The notes below the pieces were generated by a model. That model saw only the letters and a program-made list of their open reading frames with translations, was not told the origin of the DNA and made no database searches. This document shows, one piece after another, positions 6,107 through 12,487 of a stretch of 13,919 bases of DNA. Made by a program: the position numbers and the translations under genes. Origin of the DNA: Candidatus Dadabacteria bacterium (GTDB taxonomy: Bacteria > Desulfobacterota_D > UBA1144 > Nemesobacterales > UBA2774); contig JAGVLR010000105.1 of assembly GCA_020054175.1 (NCBI GenBank), forward strand, positions 1 through 13,919. Direction: 5' to 3'. Numbering within the stretch: the first letter of the stretch is position 1; every line of letters begins with the position of its first letter.

Positions 6107-6932
6107 CTATCGGGCGCACCCATCCCGCGCTCGCGCCCTTAACTTTTATAGGAGGGCAGACTACCTTGAAACCGAAGGGCGGCAAGAGATCGAGGTTCGT
6201 GAGCTTTTCTATCTGACAGTATTCCTTTTCTATCCCCGCGAAGTGAGCACCCCATAGAACGCTGGCATCGCCCGTCCTTTTGAATTCCTCCGTCATCACC
6301 TTAAACGGCCTGTCCCACCCGGCGGAGTCCGTTCCCATGACTTTAATCCCCTGGTCGCAGAGCCAGAGGGTCGATTCCCTCCCGAGGCCGGGGAATGTGC
6401 TCCAGTACTCGGGCGTACCCCAGAGCCTGTCGGCGCCCGTCATCACGAGAACAATGTCGAAGGGTTTCAGCTCGTAGTCAATTCTGTCGAGCGCTTCTTC
6501 AAGGTCGCCGGTCGAAATCAGCTCTCCCGGTTTTTTGTGACGCATGTCGATGACGACGCCGTCGCCGTAGAACCATTCGACGGGCATCTCGTCTATAGTG
6601 CGCGCCTTTTTGCCCTCGGAGACGGGGTGATAGTGCCAGGGGGCGTCCATGTGCGTTCCGACGTGCGTGCCGAGCGTTACGTATTCGTTAGCCCAGCCGA
6701 GGCCGCCGGGAAGGTCCCGTTTTTCACAGTCGAAGCGCATCGCGACGTACTCGGCAGTGTCTTCGTGGCGCTCGTATTTTATTTCGAGCCTCTGGTGCTC
6801 GGGGCCGGGTGCGGGCTCCACTTTTATCGAGAGGTCGATTATTCGTTTTTCAGCCGGCATAACGCTATTATATTTCGAATTCCCGTCGTTTGAAAGCGAG
6901 GTGGACACGGGGCCGGGAATACGTTCAGTCAT
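6093..6932 (-). CDS. Cyclase-family (kynurenine formamidase-like) metal hydrolase
   Basis: A cytoplasmic hydrolase of the cyclase superfamily (Pfam Cyclase), which includes KynB-type formamidases, isatin hydrolase and polyketide cyclase-like enzymes. The metal-binding signature is clear: THVGTHMDAPWHY fits HxGTHxDxPxH. Nearby are IDEMPVEWFYGDGVVIDMRHK and, later, GIKVMGTDSAGWDRPF, another conserved segment of the family. Substrate cannot be told; no kynurenine genes are near, so I give no symbol. Three starts are possible: ATG 7001 (no SD), ATG 6932 (GGGGGAAAGAG just upstream, chosen, 279 aa), and ATG 6860, where the product would begin MPAEKRIIDLS close to the usual family N terminus (255 aa) and a TATAAT sits 6 nt upstream. 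It lies downstream of the DUF4239 gene on the same strand and may share its transcript. It overlaps the CAP gene tail-to-tail. Confidence 0.9.
   Translation of the reverse strand: MTERIPGPVSTSLSNDGNSKYNSVMPAEKRIIDLSIKVEPAPGPEHQRLEIKYERHEDTAEYVAMRFDCEKRDLPGGLGWANEYVTLGTHVGTHMDAPWHYHPVSEGKKARTIDEMPVEWFYGDGVVIDMRHKKPGELISTGDLEEALDRIDYELKPFDIVLVMTGADRLWGTPEYWSTFPGLGRESTLWLCDQGIKVMGTDSAGWDRPFKVMTEEFKRTGDASVLWGAHFAGIEKEYCQIEKLTNLDLLPPFGFKVVCPPIKVKGASAGWVRPIAIFD
6867..6872 (-). promoter_or_regulatory. TATAAT box 6 nt before an internal ATG of the cyclase gene
   Basis: On the minus strand a perfect TATAAT is followed by AGCGTT and then the ATG at 6860, which would produce a leaderless mRNA for the 255-aa form. 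The best -35 candidates 16-17 nt upstream (TTCAAA, TTTCAA) are weak. The arrangement mirrors that of the CAP gene. Confidence 0.3.
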
Positions 6933-7013
6933 TATTCTCTTTCCCCCGACAGTAACGGAAATCGGGATTTTAAATACGGGCAGGCGGATGCACGCACCCA
7001 TTTCGCGGGCCTG

Positions 7014-7820
7014 TTACGGCCCCCCCAGCTCCATCTTTTCCATCAGCTGCTTCATGGGCAGCTGGCTCACCGTTATGTTGCCCTGCATGGGGCGGTCGAG
7101 GTCGGCTATGAGCAATATGACCGTCGAGAAAATAAGCGCGATAATAAGGCTTACCCAGATGTTCCCCCCGCCTGTCAGGCCGATTTCGAAGCCGACGAGA
7201 CTGAACGTCAAAATGGTAAGGAGATAAAGGGCTCCCCATATGGCGCTCGGGATGTGATACTGGAGGGCGACGACGACGCGTTCCGTGTGGAGGTCGATCG
7301 TTTCGTTGAGGGAGGTGATATACAGGCTCACGACCTCGGAACCGGAATGTTCTCTGCCGAGATACTCGGCCTGTGTCCAGAGCCGATCCTGAATAGCCTC
7401 GGATTCGTCGATAATCTTCTGGATTTTTTCGGGGTCGTTCCAATTTCCCCTTGAGATAAGCGAGGCCCTTAATTTAACATATTCTCTCAGAAGCTCCCTG
7501 GCTTCAGCCCTGGGCGGTTCCGGAAGCATGTTGGCGCGGAGGTAAGTCGTGCCGATCGAGTTGACCTCTTTCAGCACGAGCTGCTTCCGTGTGTCGTAAC
7601 GATTGGAAGCGATGCCGAAAGTGAACGCCAGCATGAATGCCAGGAGCCCGAGTGAAGCGGCTACGACCGAGCCCGCAGCCGACCCGGCGCCGCCCCTTTT
7701 CCGGTGCACATGATTCCCGATCTTGTAGCCTATGTATACGGATAGTAGAACCAGGACAACGGTAACGACAAAAACCACCCAGAGCGGACGCGTGCCAAGG
7801 AGCACATAGTAGAATTCCAT
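7014..7820 (-). CDS. DUF4239 / bestrophin-like four-helix membrane protein
   Basis: A 268-aa inner-membrane protein with two N-terminal transmembrane segments (about 12-33 and 50-71), a soluble, mostly helical middle (about 75-185), and two C-terminal segments (about 191-213 and 220-240). The second pair ends in ADLDRPMQG, the characteristic C-terminal motif of the DUF4239 (bestrophin-like) family; EVNSIGTTYLRANMLPEP (85-102) in the middle is also typical. Family members are uncharacterised; the bestrophin comparison suggests a channel-like fold but does not prove transport. ATG 7820 is preceded by GTGGGGGAT, a reasonable SD. The gene is divergent from the aldo/keto reductase and is followed on the same strand by the cyclase-family gene (81 nt to its chosen start), so the two may be co-transcribed. 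Family call good; function unknown. Confidence 0.87.
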   Translation of the reverse strand: MEFYYVLLGTRPLWVVFVVTVVLVLLSVYIGYKIGNHVHRKRGGAGSAAGSVVAASLGLLAFMLAFTFGIASNRYDTRKQLVLKEVNSIGTTYLRANMLPEPPRAEARELLREYVKLRASLISRGNWNDPEKIQKIIDESEAIQDRLWTQAEYLGREHSGSEVVSLYITSLNETIDLHTERVVVALQYHIPSAIWGALYLLTILTFSLVGFEIGLTGGGNIWVSLIIALIFSTVILLIADLDRPMQGNITVSQLPMKQLMEKMELGGP

Positions 7821-7949
7821 TTATCCCCCACATTACGGATACTGTCTAACGAGTGTAAAAAACAGATTTATTGTATAACAGATATTGCGCTTTTAACAGA
7901 TTCCCGCATTATGAATCATATAGATCATGGATCGGAGAGAGTCGGCACT
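7821..7949. promoter_or_regulatory. Divergent promoter region, DUF4239 gene and aldo/keto reductase
   Basis: The region is markedly A/T-rich compared with the flanking genes. On minus, TACAAT (7875-7870) is a candidate -10 for the DUF4239 gene, about 50 nt from its ATG. On plus, TTGCGC (7885-7890) and CATTAT (7907-7912) are spaced 16 nt apart and would start transcription at about 7919. That is downstream of the ATG at 7911 and so agrees with a GTG start at 7950 for the reductase. Both promoters are weak matches. Confidence 0.35.
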
Positions 7950-8942
7950 GTGAAAAAAACGGGTAGCAGCGGCAAGAGAAGATTGGGAATGTCGGATCTG
8001 TCAGTCTCTCCGGTCGGCCTCGGCACGGTGCAGTTCAGCGGGGGCAGGGGGCTTTCGGGTCTCCTGTGGCCGCCGCTCTCGGAAGACGACATAAAGGGGA
8101 TTGTGCGCGTCTCCGTCGAGGGCGGAGTGAACTGGTTCGATACCGCGGAGCTTTACGGCAGGGGAGAGTCCGAAGCCGCGCTATCGCGCGCGCTTGCGGC
8201 ACTCGGGATAAAGAGGGAGAGAGTCGTCATCGCCGACAAGTGGTGGCCGCTTCTCCGGACGGCGGGGTCGATAGCGAAGACGATAGATGAGCGCCTCTCT
8301 CGTCTCGGAACGGATTACATAGACCTCCACCAGATTCACAACCCCTATTCGCTCTCGTCCATAAAGGCGCAGATGAGAGAGATGGCGCGGCTCGCGGGGG
8401 AAGGGAAGATCAGGTACGTCGGGGTGAGCAACTTCTCCGCCGAGGACATGCGGAAGGCGCACATGGAGCTGTCGAAACTGGGGCTCGCACTCGTCTCGAA
8501 CCAGGTGAGTTACAGCCTCGTCCGGCGTGAGATAGAGACGAACGGGGTGCTCGACGCGGCGGAGGACCTCGGGATGACGATCATCGCCTACTCGCCGCTC
8601 GGGCGCGGGATTCTCACTGGGAAGTTTCACGAGAACCCGGAGCTTCTTCAGACGAGGAATATTTTCAGGAGGTACTACGGGTCGCTCAACCGCTCCAGCA
8701 TCGAGGCCTCGAGGCCCGTCGTCGAGGCGCTCGGGAGGGTGGCGAGGAAATACGGCGTTACGCTTTCGCAGGCCGCGATAAACTGGGTCATCAACTTTCG
8801 CGGCGATTGGGTCGTCGCGGTTCCGGGGGCGACGTCCGTCCGCCAGGCCGAGGACAACGCCGGGGCTATGGGGTTCACGCTCGGAGAGGACGACCTCGCG
8901 CTCCTGGGCGAGGCGTCCGAAAAGTTCAGGGTGAGAAGGTAA
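7950..8942 (+). CDS. Aldo/keto reductase family oxidoreductase
   Basis: NADP(H)-dependent reductase of the aldo/keto reductase superfamily, a cytoplasmic TIM barrel acting on aldehydes or ketones; the substrate cannot be inferred. Counting from an upstream ATG at 7911, the catalytic tetrad is Asp77 and Tyr82 (WFDTAELYGRGESE), Lys110 (VIADKWW) and His143 (DLHQIHNP). Other family marks are GKIRYVGVSNF, VSNQVSYSLVRREIE, IIAYSPLGRGILTGK, and the late VVAVPGATSVRQAEDN cofactor-binding segment. Start choice: GTG 7950 has GGAGAGAG at 7934-7941, 8 nt upstream, whereas ATG 7911 has no SD and adds 13 residues without family similarity. I prefer the GTG (330 aa, normal length). The stop is 9 nt from that of the convergent bisphosphate nucleotidase. 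It appears monocistronic. Family call secure. Confidence 0.94.
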   Translation: MKKTGSSGKRRLGMSDLSVSPVGLGTVQFSGGRGLSGLLWPPLSEDDIKGIVRVSVEGGVNWFDTAELYGRGESEAALSRALAALGIKRERVVIADKWWPLLRTAGSIAKTIDERLSRLGTDYIDLHQIHNPYSLSSIKAQMREMARLAGEGKIRYVGVSNFSAEDMRKAHMELSKLGLALVSNQVSYSLVRREIETNGVLDAAEDLGMTIIAYSPLGRGILTGKFHENPELLQTRNIFRRYYGSLNRSSIEASRPVVEALGRVARKYGVTLSQAAINWVINFRGDWVVAVPGATSVRQAEDNAGAMGFTLGEDDLALLGEASEKFRVRR

Positions 8943-8951
8943 GTCCGCGAC

Positions 8952-9941
8952 TCAGCCGCCGATAACCTCTTTCACAGCCGCGAGCACACTGTCATGCACC
9001 AGCCCGTTCGTGCCTATGACGCCGCTGTTGCCGGCAAGCGTCCTTCCGCGTGAAAAATCCAGTTTCTTACCGGCGACGTCCGTTACCTTTCCGCCCGCTT
9101 CCTCGACTATGAGGGAGCCCGCTGCGTGGTCCCATATCTTTTCCATATAGTCCTTTCTCGTCGGGAGCCGGAGATAAATCGAAGCGTCGCCGCGCGCGAT
9201 AACAGCATACTTGCACTGGCTGTCGATCCTTAGCGGCGGGACGCTGACGCCGAGTATTTCCGCGACGCGGCCCGATTCGTCGTGGGATGAGTGCGCCGAT
9301 TCGACGGACTCGCATATCGGGGCGAGGGAGGGGTCGGAAATACCCGAAACTGATATACGCACGGCCTCGCCGCCGTCGAGGGGCTGCATGTAGGCCCCGC
9401 CGCCTTTGACGGCTGTGAGCAAGCATCCCGCGCCGCGCGCGGGGTCGCCGAGGTCTAACGGGAGGTTAGGGCATCCGAGCACACCGAGGACTACTTCGCC
9501 GTCCTCGATTAACGCGAGGGCGACGGCGTACTGCTCTCCCCTGAGAAAGCCCTTCGTGCCGTCAATGGGGTCGAGCGTCCAGAATCTTCCAGCCGCTCCG
9601 CCGTCGTAATTCCCTGAATCTATCGCACCGAGTATGCCGTCGGCAGTAGCGCCGGGAGCTACGGCGCTCACGTATTCGAGCACTTGTGCTGAAAGCGCAT
9701 CGCCTTCGGGCGTTCTCAGCTCCGCCGAATCCTCCTCGCCCGCGATGGGGATATCGGGGAATGCCTTTACGAGCTCGCCGCATATTATCGCCTGCGCGCC
9801 GAAGTCGGCGACCGTTACGGGCGACTTGTCCTTCTTCGTCATCGATTCAGCCGATACGAGGGCGGACTGGACGTTCATGCAGAGCCGTGAGGCGTTTACG
9901 ACGGCGCGGACAGCGGCTTTCAGCTCGGTTTCGTAACTCAT
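8952..9941 (-). CDS. 3'(2'),5'-bisphosphate nucleotidase, HAL2/SAL1-type (inositol monophosphatase superfamily)
   Basis: A 329-aa Mg-dependent phosphatase. HAL2-type enzymes remove the 3'-phosphate from PAP (and PAPS), the by-product of sulfate assimilation and sulfotransfer, and are often inhibited by lithium or sodium. Metal-site residues are visible: GEED (68-71), DPIDGT (124-129: Asp124, Asp127) and WDHAAG (270-275; Asp271). HAL2-like context motifs are DKSPVTVADFGAQA (38-51), FWTLDPIDGTKGFLRGEQYAVALALIEDG around the active site in short pieces, and EEAGGKVTD near the C terminus. Length and motifs fit eukaryotic HAL2/SAL1 better than the shorter E. coli CysQ, so I leave the symbol blank; a broader inositol-phosphatase activity is possible. 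The start is firm: AAGGAGA lies 8 nt before ATG 9941. A TATAAT lies about 38 nt upstream. No sulfate-assimilation gene is in the window. Confidence 0.93.
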   Translation of the reverse strand: MSYETELKAAVRAVVNASRLCMNVQSALVSAESMTKKDKSPVTVADFGAQAIICGELVKAFPDIPIAGEEDSAELRTPEGDALSAQVLEYVSAVAPGATADGILGAIDSGNYDGGAAGRFWTLDPIDGTKGFLRGEQYAVALALIEDGEVVLGVLGCPNLPLDLGDPARGAGCLLTAVKGGGAYMQPLDGGEAVRISVSGISDPSLAPICESVESAHSSHDESGRVAEILGVSVPPLRIDSQCKYAVIARGDASIYLRLPTRKDYMEKIWDHAAGSLIVEEAGGKVTDVAGKKLDFSRGRTLAGNSGVIGTNGLVHDSVLAAVKEVIGG

Positions 9942-9978
9942 TACATTCTCCTTCAGGGGATTAATTCCGACAGCGGCG

Positions 9979-9984
9979 ATTATA
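9979..9984 (-). promoter_or_regulatory. Candidate -10 box for the bisphosphate nucleotidase
   Basis: A perfect TATAAT on the minus strand would put the transcription start near 9973, giving a leader of about 30 nt that includes the AAGGAGA SD. There is no clear -35 element at 16-18 nt. The gene may instead be read through from the CPBP gene, which stops 67 nt upstream. Confidence 0.35.
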
Positions 9985-10008
9985 TTACCATAACGGCGGT
10001 AGTTGGCC

Positions 10009-10611
10009 TCAGGCGCGTCTCCCGGTGAGGAAAAATCCGCGCTTCCGGTTCAAGGCGAAGACTGTGAATCCGAGGATGTCGTGCACCGCGTGGACGGAGG
10101 CTGTGACCAGCAGCGAGCCGGTGTACAAATAAACCACGCCGAGGACAGCACCTTCCCATACCGCCCATATGGAAAAGAGGGCGAGGCGCTTCCGGGCGAT
10201 TATGTGAAAGAGACCGAAGAGTATCGAGGAGACGAGGACTGCGGCCACCGGTCCTGAATTCAGGGGCTGCACCATCACCTGGAGTATGACGCCCCGGAAA
10301 ATCATCTCCTCACCGGCAGCGAGAAGGCCGCCGGCGAGTATTTCGGAGATGCGCTGCCCTGCAAAATAATCGGCCATTTGCATGTAGGTCTTTATGAATT
10401 CGTTTTTGAAAATTGCGGCGAGGAGGATTACGAGGACGAGGTCCGAAGCGAGTATCGCGGCGAGACCGGCGGCGAATCCCGGAATAAAATCGACTGCGCC
10501 GGAGGACTGCCATTCGAGGCCGAGGGCGTATTTCAGGGCGAGCGCCAGGGCCGCCAGCGCGAGCGTTAGAACGACGGACAAGAGGAAATTTTTCTTCACG
10601 TTAAACAGCAT
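10009..10611 (-). CDS. CPBP-family intramembrane metalloprotease
   Basis: A 200-aa integral membrane protein of the CPBP (CAAX protease / Abi) family. Hydrophobic segments lie at about 9-30, 45-68, 90-110, 121-139, 145-163 and 165-185. The family's catalytic motifs are all seen: EEMIFR (101-106; Glu101, Glu102, Arg106, the EExxxR motif), FGLFH (132-136), and HAVHD (174-178, fitting HxxxN/D). In eukaryotes the relatives process prenylated CAAX proteins. Bacterial members are mostly uncharacterised and have been tied to bacteriocin immunity, lipid or membrane homeostasis and signalling; the substrate here is unknown. ATG 10611 is preceded by GAGAG about 9 nt upstream. The gene begins 24 nt after the stop of the MBOAT acyltransferase on the same strand, so the two are probably one transcript. 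Confidence 0.92.
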   Translation of the reverse strand: MLFNVKKNFLLSVVLTLALAALALALKYALGLEWQSSGAVDFIPGFAAGLAAILASDLVLVILLAAIFKNEFIKTYMQMADYFAGQRISEILAGGLLAAGEEMIFRGVILQVMVQPLNSGPVAAVLVSSILFGLFHIIARKRLALFSIWAVWEGAVLGVVYLYTGSLLVTASVHAVHDILGFTVFALNRKRGFFLTGRRA

Positions 10612-10635
10612 GTGTGATCTCTCGGCGCCGGTTGT

Positions 10636-11547
10636 CTAAAGCGCGCCGGCCGCACGCATGAACGGTATGAAGGCGTGCTCGATGGCGGGCGGGTGGAATA
10701 ACAGAAACACTGGCCCCGCGACGAGGGCTATCGTGAATGCGCGGCCCCGAAGCCCCGAGGCGAGCCCTGCACTTATCCCTGCCCGCGATTTTTCGAGTAT
10801 AACCCCCGCTGCCTGAATCATGAAATATAGAGTCGGCGCGCCGTACCACGCGTTTACTGGAAAGGACGTTACGAGGTCGTGGAGCACGCCGGAGAAGAAA
10901 AACGCCGCCAGCACCGCCGGCACTGTGCCCCACCTCCGGGCCGCCGGCTTGAAGACGAATTCGCTGTCGATATTTCTGAAGGCGAGGTTCCATCGCCGGC
11001 TCCAGAAGTCGGACGGCGATGAAGCCAGGAGCGGCGAGCGCATTATAGGCTCCGCGTCGGCGCCGATGTGCCGCCATGTGAGCGATAGGAGATGAAAGGC
11101 GCCGAAGAAGGTGAGAAGGAGAAAGCCTGTGAACCCGACGTAGCCGCCAGCGAGCGCGTGGGATTCATACACCTCCCGCGCGATTATCCAGAATATGACG
11201 CAGCCGAGGGCTGTCTTGAGCGTAGCGGCGATCCATTCGCCCGCGCGCGGAATTTCAGGCCGTCGTGATTCGTCGAGGAATCTCCCGGCGTCCATCCCGA
11301 CCCAGCAGAATACGTAACCGAGCGCGCGTCTCAATCCCGGCCTTACGCCGCCGGCTACGGCCCTTTTAAGGGTGAGCCATTTGAACCCGAAGAATATCGA
11401 GAACGAGAGCGCGAAGACGAATCCCCACGCCGGTATGAACGGGCGCGCAAATACGACGGACAGCGTGAGAAGCACCGCCAGCGGAATCCAGTCGGAAAGG
11501 CGTGTTTTTCTTATGCGCTCGTGCATGTGGCGGATTAATGTTAACAC
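10636..11547 (-). CDS. MBOAT-family acyltransferase, wax synthase-like
   Basis: A 303-aa multi-pass membrane protein with about seven or eight hydrophobic segments. Two motifs identify the wax-synthase branch of the membrane-bound O-acyltransferases (MBOAT_2): SPSDFWSRRWNLAF (177-190), with the strongly conserved DFW-x-RRWN, and SGVLHDLVTSFP (219-230), with the presumed catalytic His223. Plant wax synthases of this type transfer a fatty acyl group from acyl-CoA to a fatty alcohol, forming wax ester. In a bacterium the acceptor is unknown: alcohol, sterol-like lipid or glycan are all possible. The start is GTG 11547 or ATG 11526 (residue 8); neither has a good SD, and an upstream in-frame stop limits other choices. 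The CPBP protease follows after 24 nt. A strong hairpin separates it from the upstream TetR gene. Family call confident; substrate open. Confidence 0.88.
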   Translation of the reverse strand: MLTLIRHMHERIRKTRLSDWIPLAVLLTLSVVFARPFIPAWGFVFALSFSIFFGFKWLTLKRAVAGGVRPGLRRALGYVFCWVGMDAGRFLDESRRPEIPRAGEWIAATLKTALGCVIFWIIAREVYESHALAGGYVGFTGFLLLTFFGAFHLLSLTWRHIGADAEPIMRSPLLASSPSDFWSRRWNLAFRNIDSEFVFKPAARRWGTVPAVLAAFFFSGVLHDLVTSFPVNAWYGAPTLYFMIQAAGVILEKSRAGISAGLASGLRGRAFTIALVAGPVFLLFHPPAIEHAFIPFMRAAGAL

Positions 11548-11592
11548 ACCGGGGCGGCAGGGAATCGTATAAGAGGAAATATGCCGTTAAGT

Positions 11593-11623
11593 GGGTATGA
11601 GCGGCTCCCGGCGGCTCATACCC
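11593..11623 (-). terminator. Strong hairpin between the TetR gene and the MBOAT gene
   Basis: GGGTATGAGC (11593-11602) and GCTCATACCC (11614-11623) form a perfect 10-bp stem with an 11-nt loop, 40 nt past the TetR stop. It probably separates TetR transcription from the MBOAT-CPBP unit. On the minus strand it is followed by ACTTAACGGCATATTTCC, which lacks a continuous T run, so it may be a weak intrinsic terminator or an RNA-stability element. Confidence 0.45.
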
Positions 11624-11662
11624 GGAAAATAAGGGAATGGGCTTTGTGTTCAAGACGGCCTG

Positions 11663-12301
11663 TCAGCAGGCCTTGATGCCGTTAAGGAATATTCCGACGA
11701 ATGTGGCTACGACCTGCTCCTGGTCGATCTTGCCGCGCTTTTTCTCTCCGAAGAGCTCCTGCGCGATTATCTGGTTTACGACCATGCCTATGAAGGCTTT
11801 GGACGCATAGAGAGGGTTTACATTGCGGAACGCACCGTCTTTTATGCGCGTTTCGATATAATCGCAGATGAGCATGTTGATGTATTCCACATACGTCTCG
11901 AAGAACATGTCGGAAAGGTCGTGCCCTTCGAGCGCGCTGAAATGAAGGAGGCGCATGAAGCTCGGGTCTTTCCCGCACCTGTCGAACATGCGAGTGGCTA
12001 TGGCTGTGAAAACAAGCGCGTCGTCCTTGGAGTCCTTATGGGTTTCGAGCGTTATCTCGATCCCGGGCTCCTCGAATATTTTCTTTTCTATTATTGCGCC
12101 GTAAAGATCGCGCTTTGTGGAGAAATGCCTGAATATCAAGGCCTCGTTGACCTCGGCCCTCTCCGCTATCTCTTTCGTTGTGGTTCCGTTGAAGCCTTTC
12201 TCCGCGAATAGCTTTATCGCGGCTTCGAGCAGCTTGTCCCTCGTGCTGGCTTTTTCTCGTGGATTCGGCGCCTCTTTTTCGAGGGCTTTATCTGTTGACA
12301 T
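11663..12301 (-). CDS. TetR/AcrR-family transcriptional repressor
   Basis: A 212-aa regulator. The N-terminal TetR DNA-binding domain occupies about 20-66: TRDKLLEAAIKLFAEKGFNGTTTKEIAERAEV in overlapping pieces, with the helix-turn-helix around TTKEIAERAEVNEALIFRHFSTK. The helical C-terminal part (about 75-212) is the ligand-binding and dimerisation domain; FMRLLHFSALEGHDLSDMFF (115-134) is typical of the AcrR-like group. The ligand is unknown. ATG 12301 has GGGAAGAG about 8 nt upstream. The gene is divergent from a TolC-like channel, and its own promoter carries a 22-bp inverted repeat right after the -10. The likely model is autorepression plus control of the efflux genes, released when a toxic compound binds. 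Family call very secure; regulated target inferred from context. Confidence 0.95.
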   Translation of the reverse strand: MSTDKALEKEAPNPREKASTRDKLLEAAIKLFAEKGFNGTTTKEIAERAEVNEALIFRHFSTKRDLYGAIIEKKIFEEPGIEITLETHKDSKDDALVFTAIATRMFDRCGKDPSFMRLLHFSALEGHDLSDMFFETYVEYINMLICDYIETRIKDGAFRNVNPLYASKAFIGMVVNQIIAQELFGEKKRGKIDQEQVVATFVGIFLNGIKAC

Positions 12302-12321
12302 TCACACTCTTCCCGGTAGGC

Positions 12322-12343
12322 TGTAAGTAAGTAATTACTTACA
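12322..12343. promoter_or_regulatory. Probable TetR operator, 22-bp inverted repeat
   Basis: TGTAAGTAA (12322-12330) and TTACTTACA (12335-12343) are perfect 9-bp inverted arms around a 4-bp spacer. Within the same stretch, GTAAGTAATTACTTAC (12327-12342) is a perfect 16-bp palindrome, because GTAA repeats in register. Its size and symmetry suit a TetR dimer. It covers the predicted start of tetR transcription, so occupancy would block the gene's own expression. Confidence 0.75.
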
Positions 12344-12371
12344 AAGTACCTGCCGGCATCCGGCGTGTCAA
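12343..12371 (-). promoter_or_regulatory. Promoter of the TetR gene
   Basis: On the minus strand a perfect -35 TTGACA (12371-12366) is followed after 17 nt by TACTTT (12348-12343) as a -10 matching three of six positions. The last -10 base is the first base of the operator. The spacer contains a further dyad, GCCGG-CAT-CCGGC (12352-12364). Confidence 0.6.
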
Positions 12372-12466
12372 GCTTGAGATTAAGCACATAACCGGACATT
12401 CTATTACGGAATTATTCTAGTATATGTGTTCTACTTTCGCATGAGCAGGCAATATCCTGACATCCG

Positions 12467-12472
12467 TATAAT
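12467..12472 (+). promoter_or_regulatory. TATAAT upstream of the TolC-like gene
   Basis: A perfect TATAAT lies 15 nt before the ATG at 12488. Used as a -10 it would start transcription near 12479, inside the AGGAGG SD (12477-12482), so it is doubtful as the real promoter. No TTGACA is found at the right distance, and the true promoter may lie nearer the operator. Confidence 0.25.
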
Positions 12473-12487
12473 CTCCAGGAGGCGGGG

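Noticed and set aside
6933..7001. ATG 7001 as the start of the cyclase-family protein
   Set aside because: No SD precedes it, and the extra 23 residues lie before a start with a purine-rich SD; kept only as an alternative.
12214..12399. Minus-strand open frame of 61 codons over the TetR promoter
   Set aside because: It overlaps the TTGACA promoter, the operator and the 5' end of tetR in another frame, with no motif.
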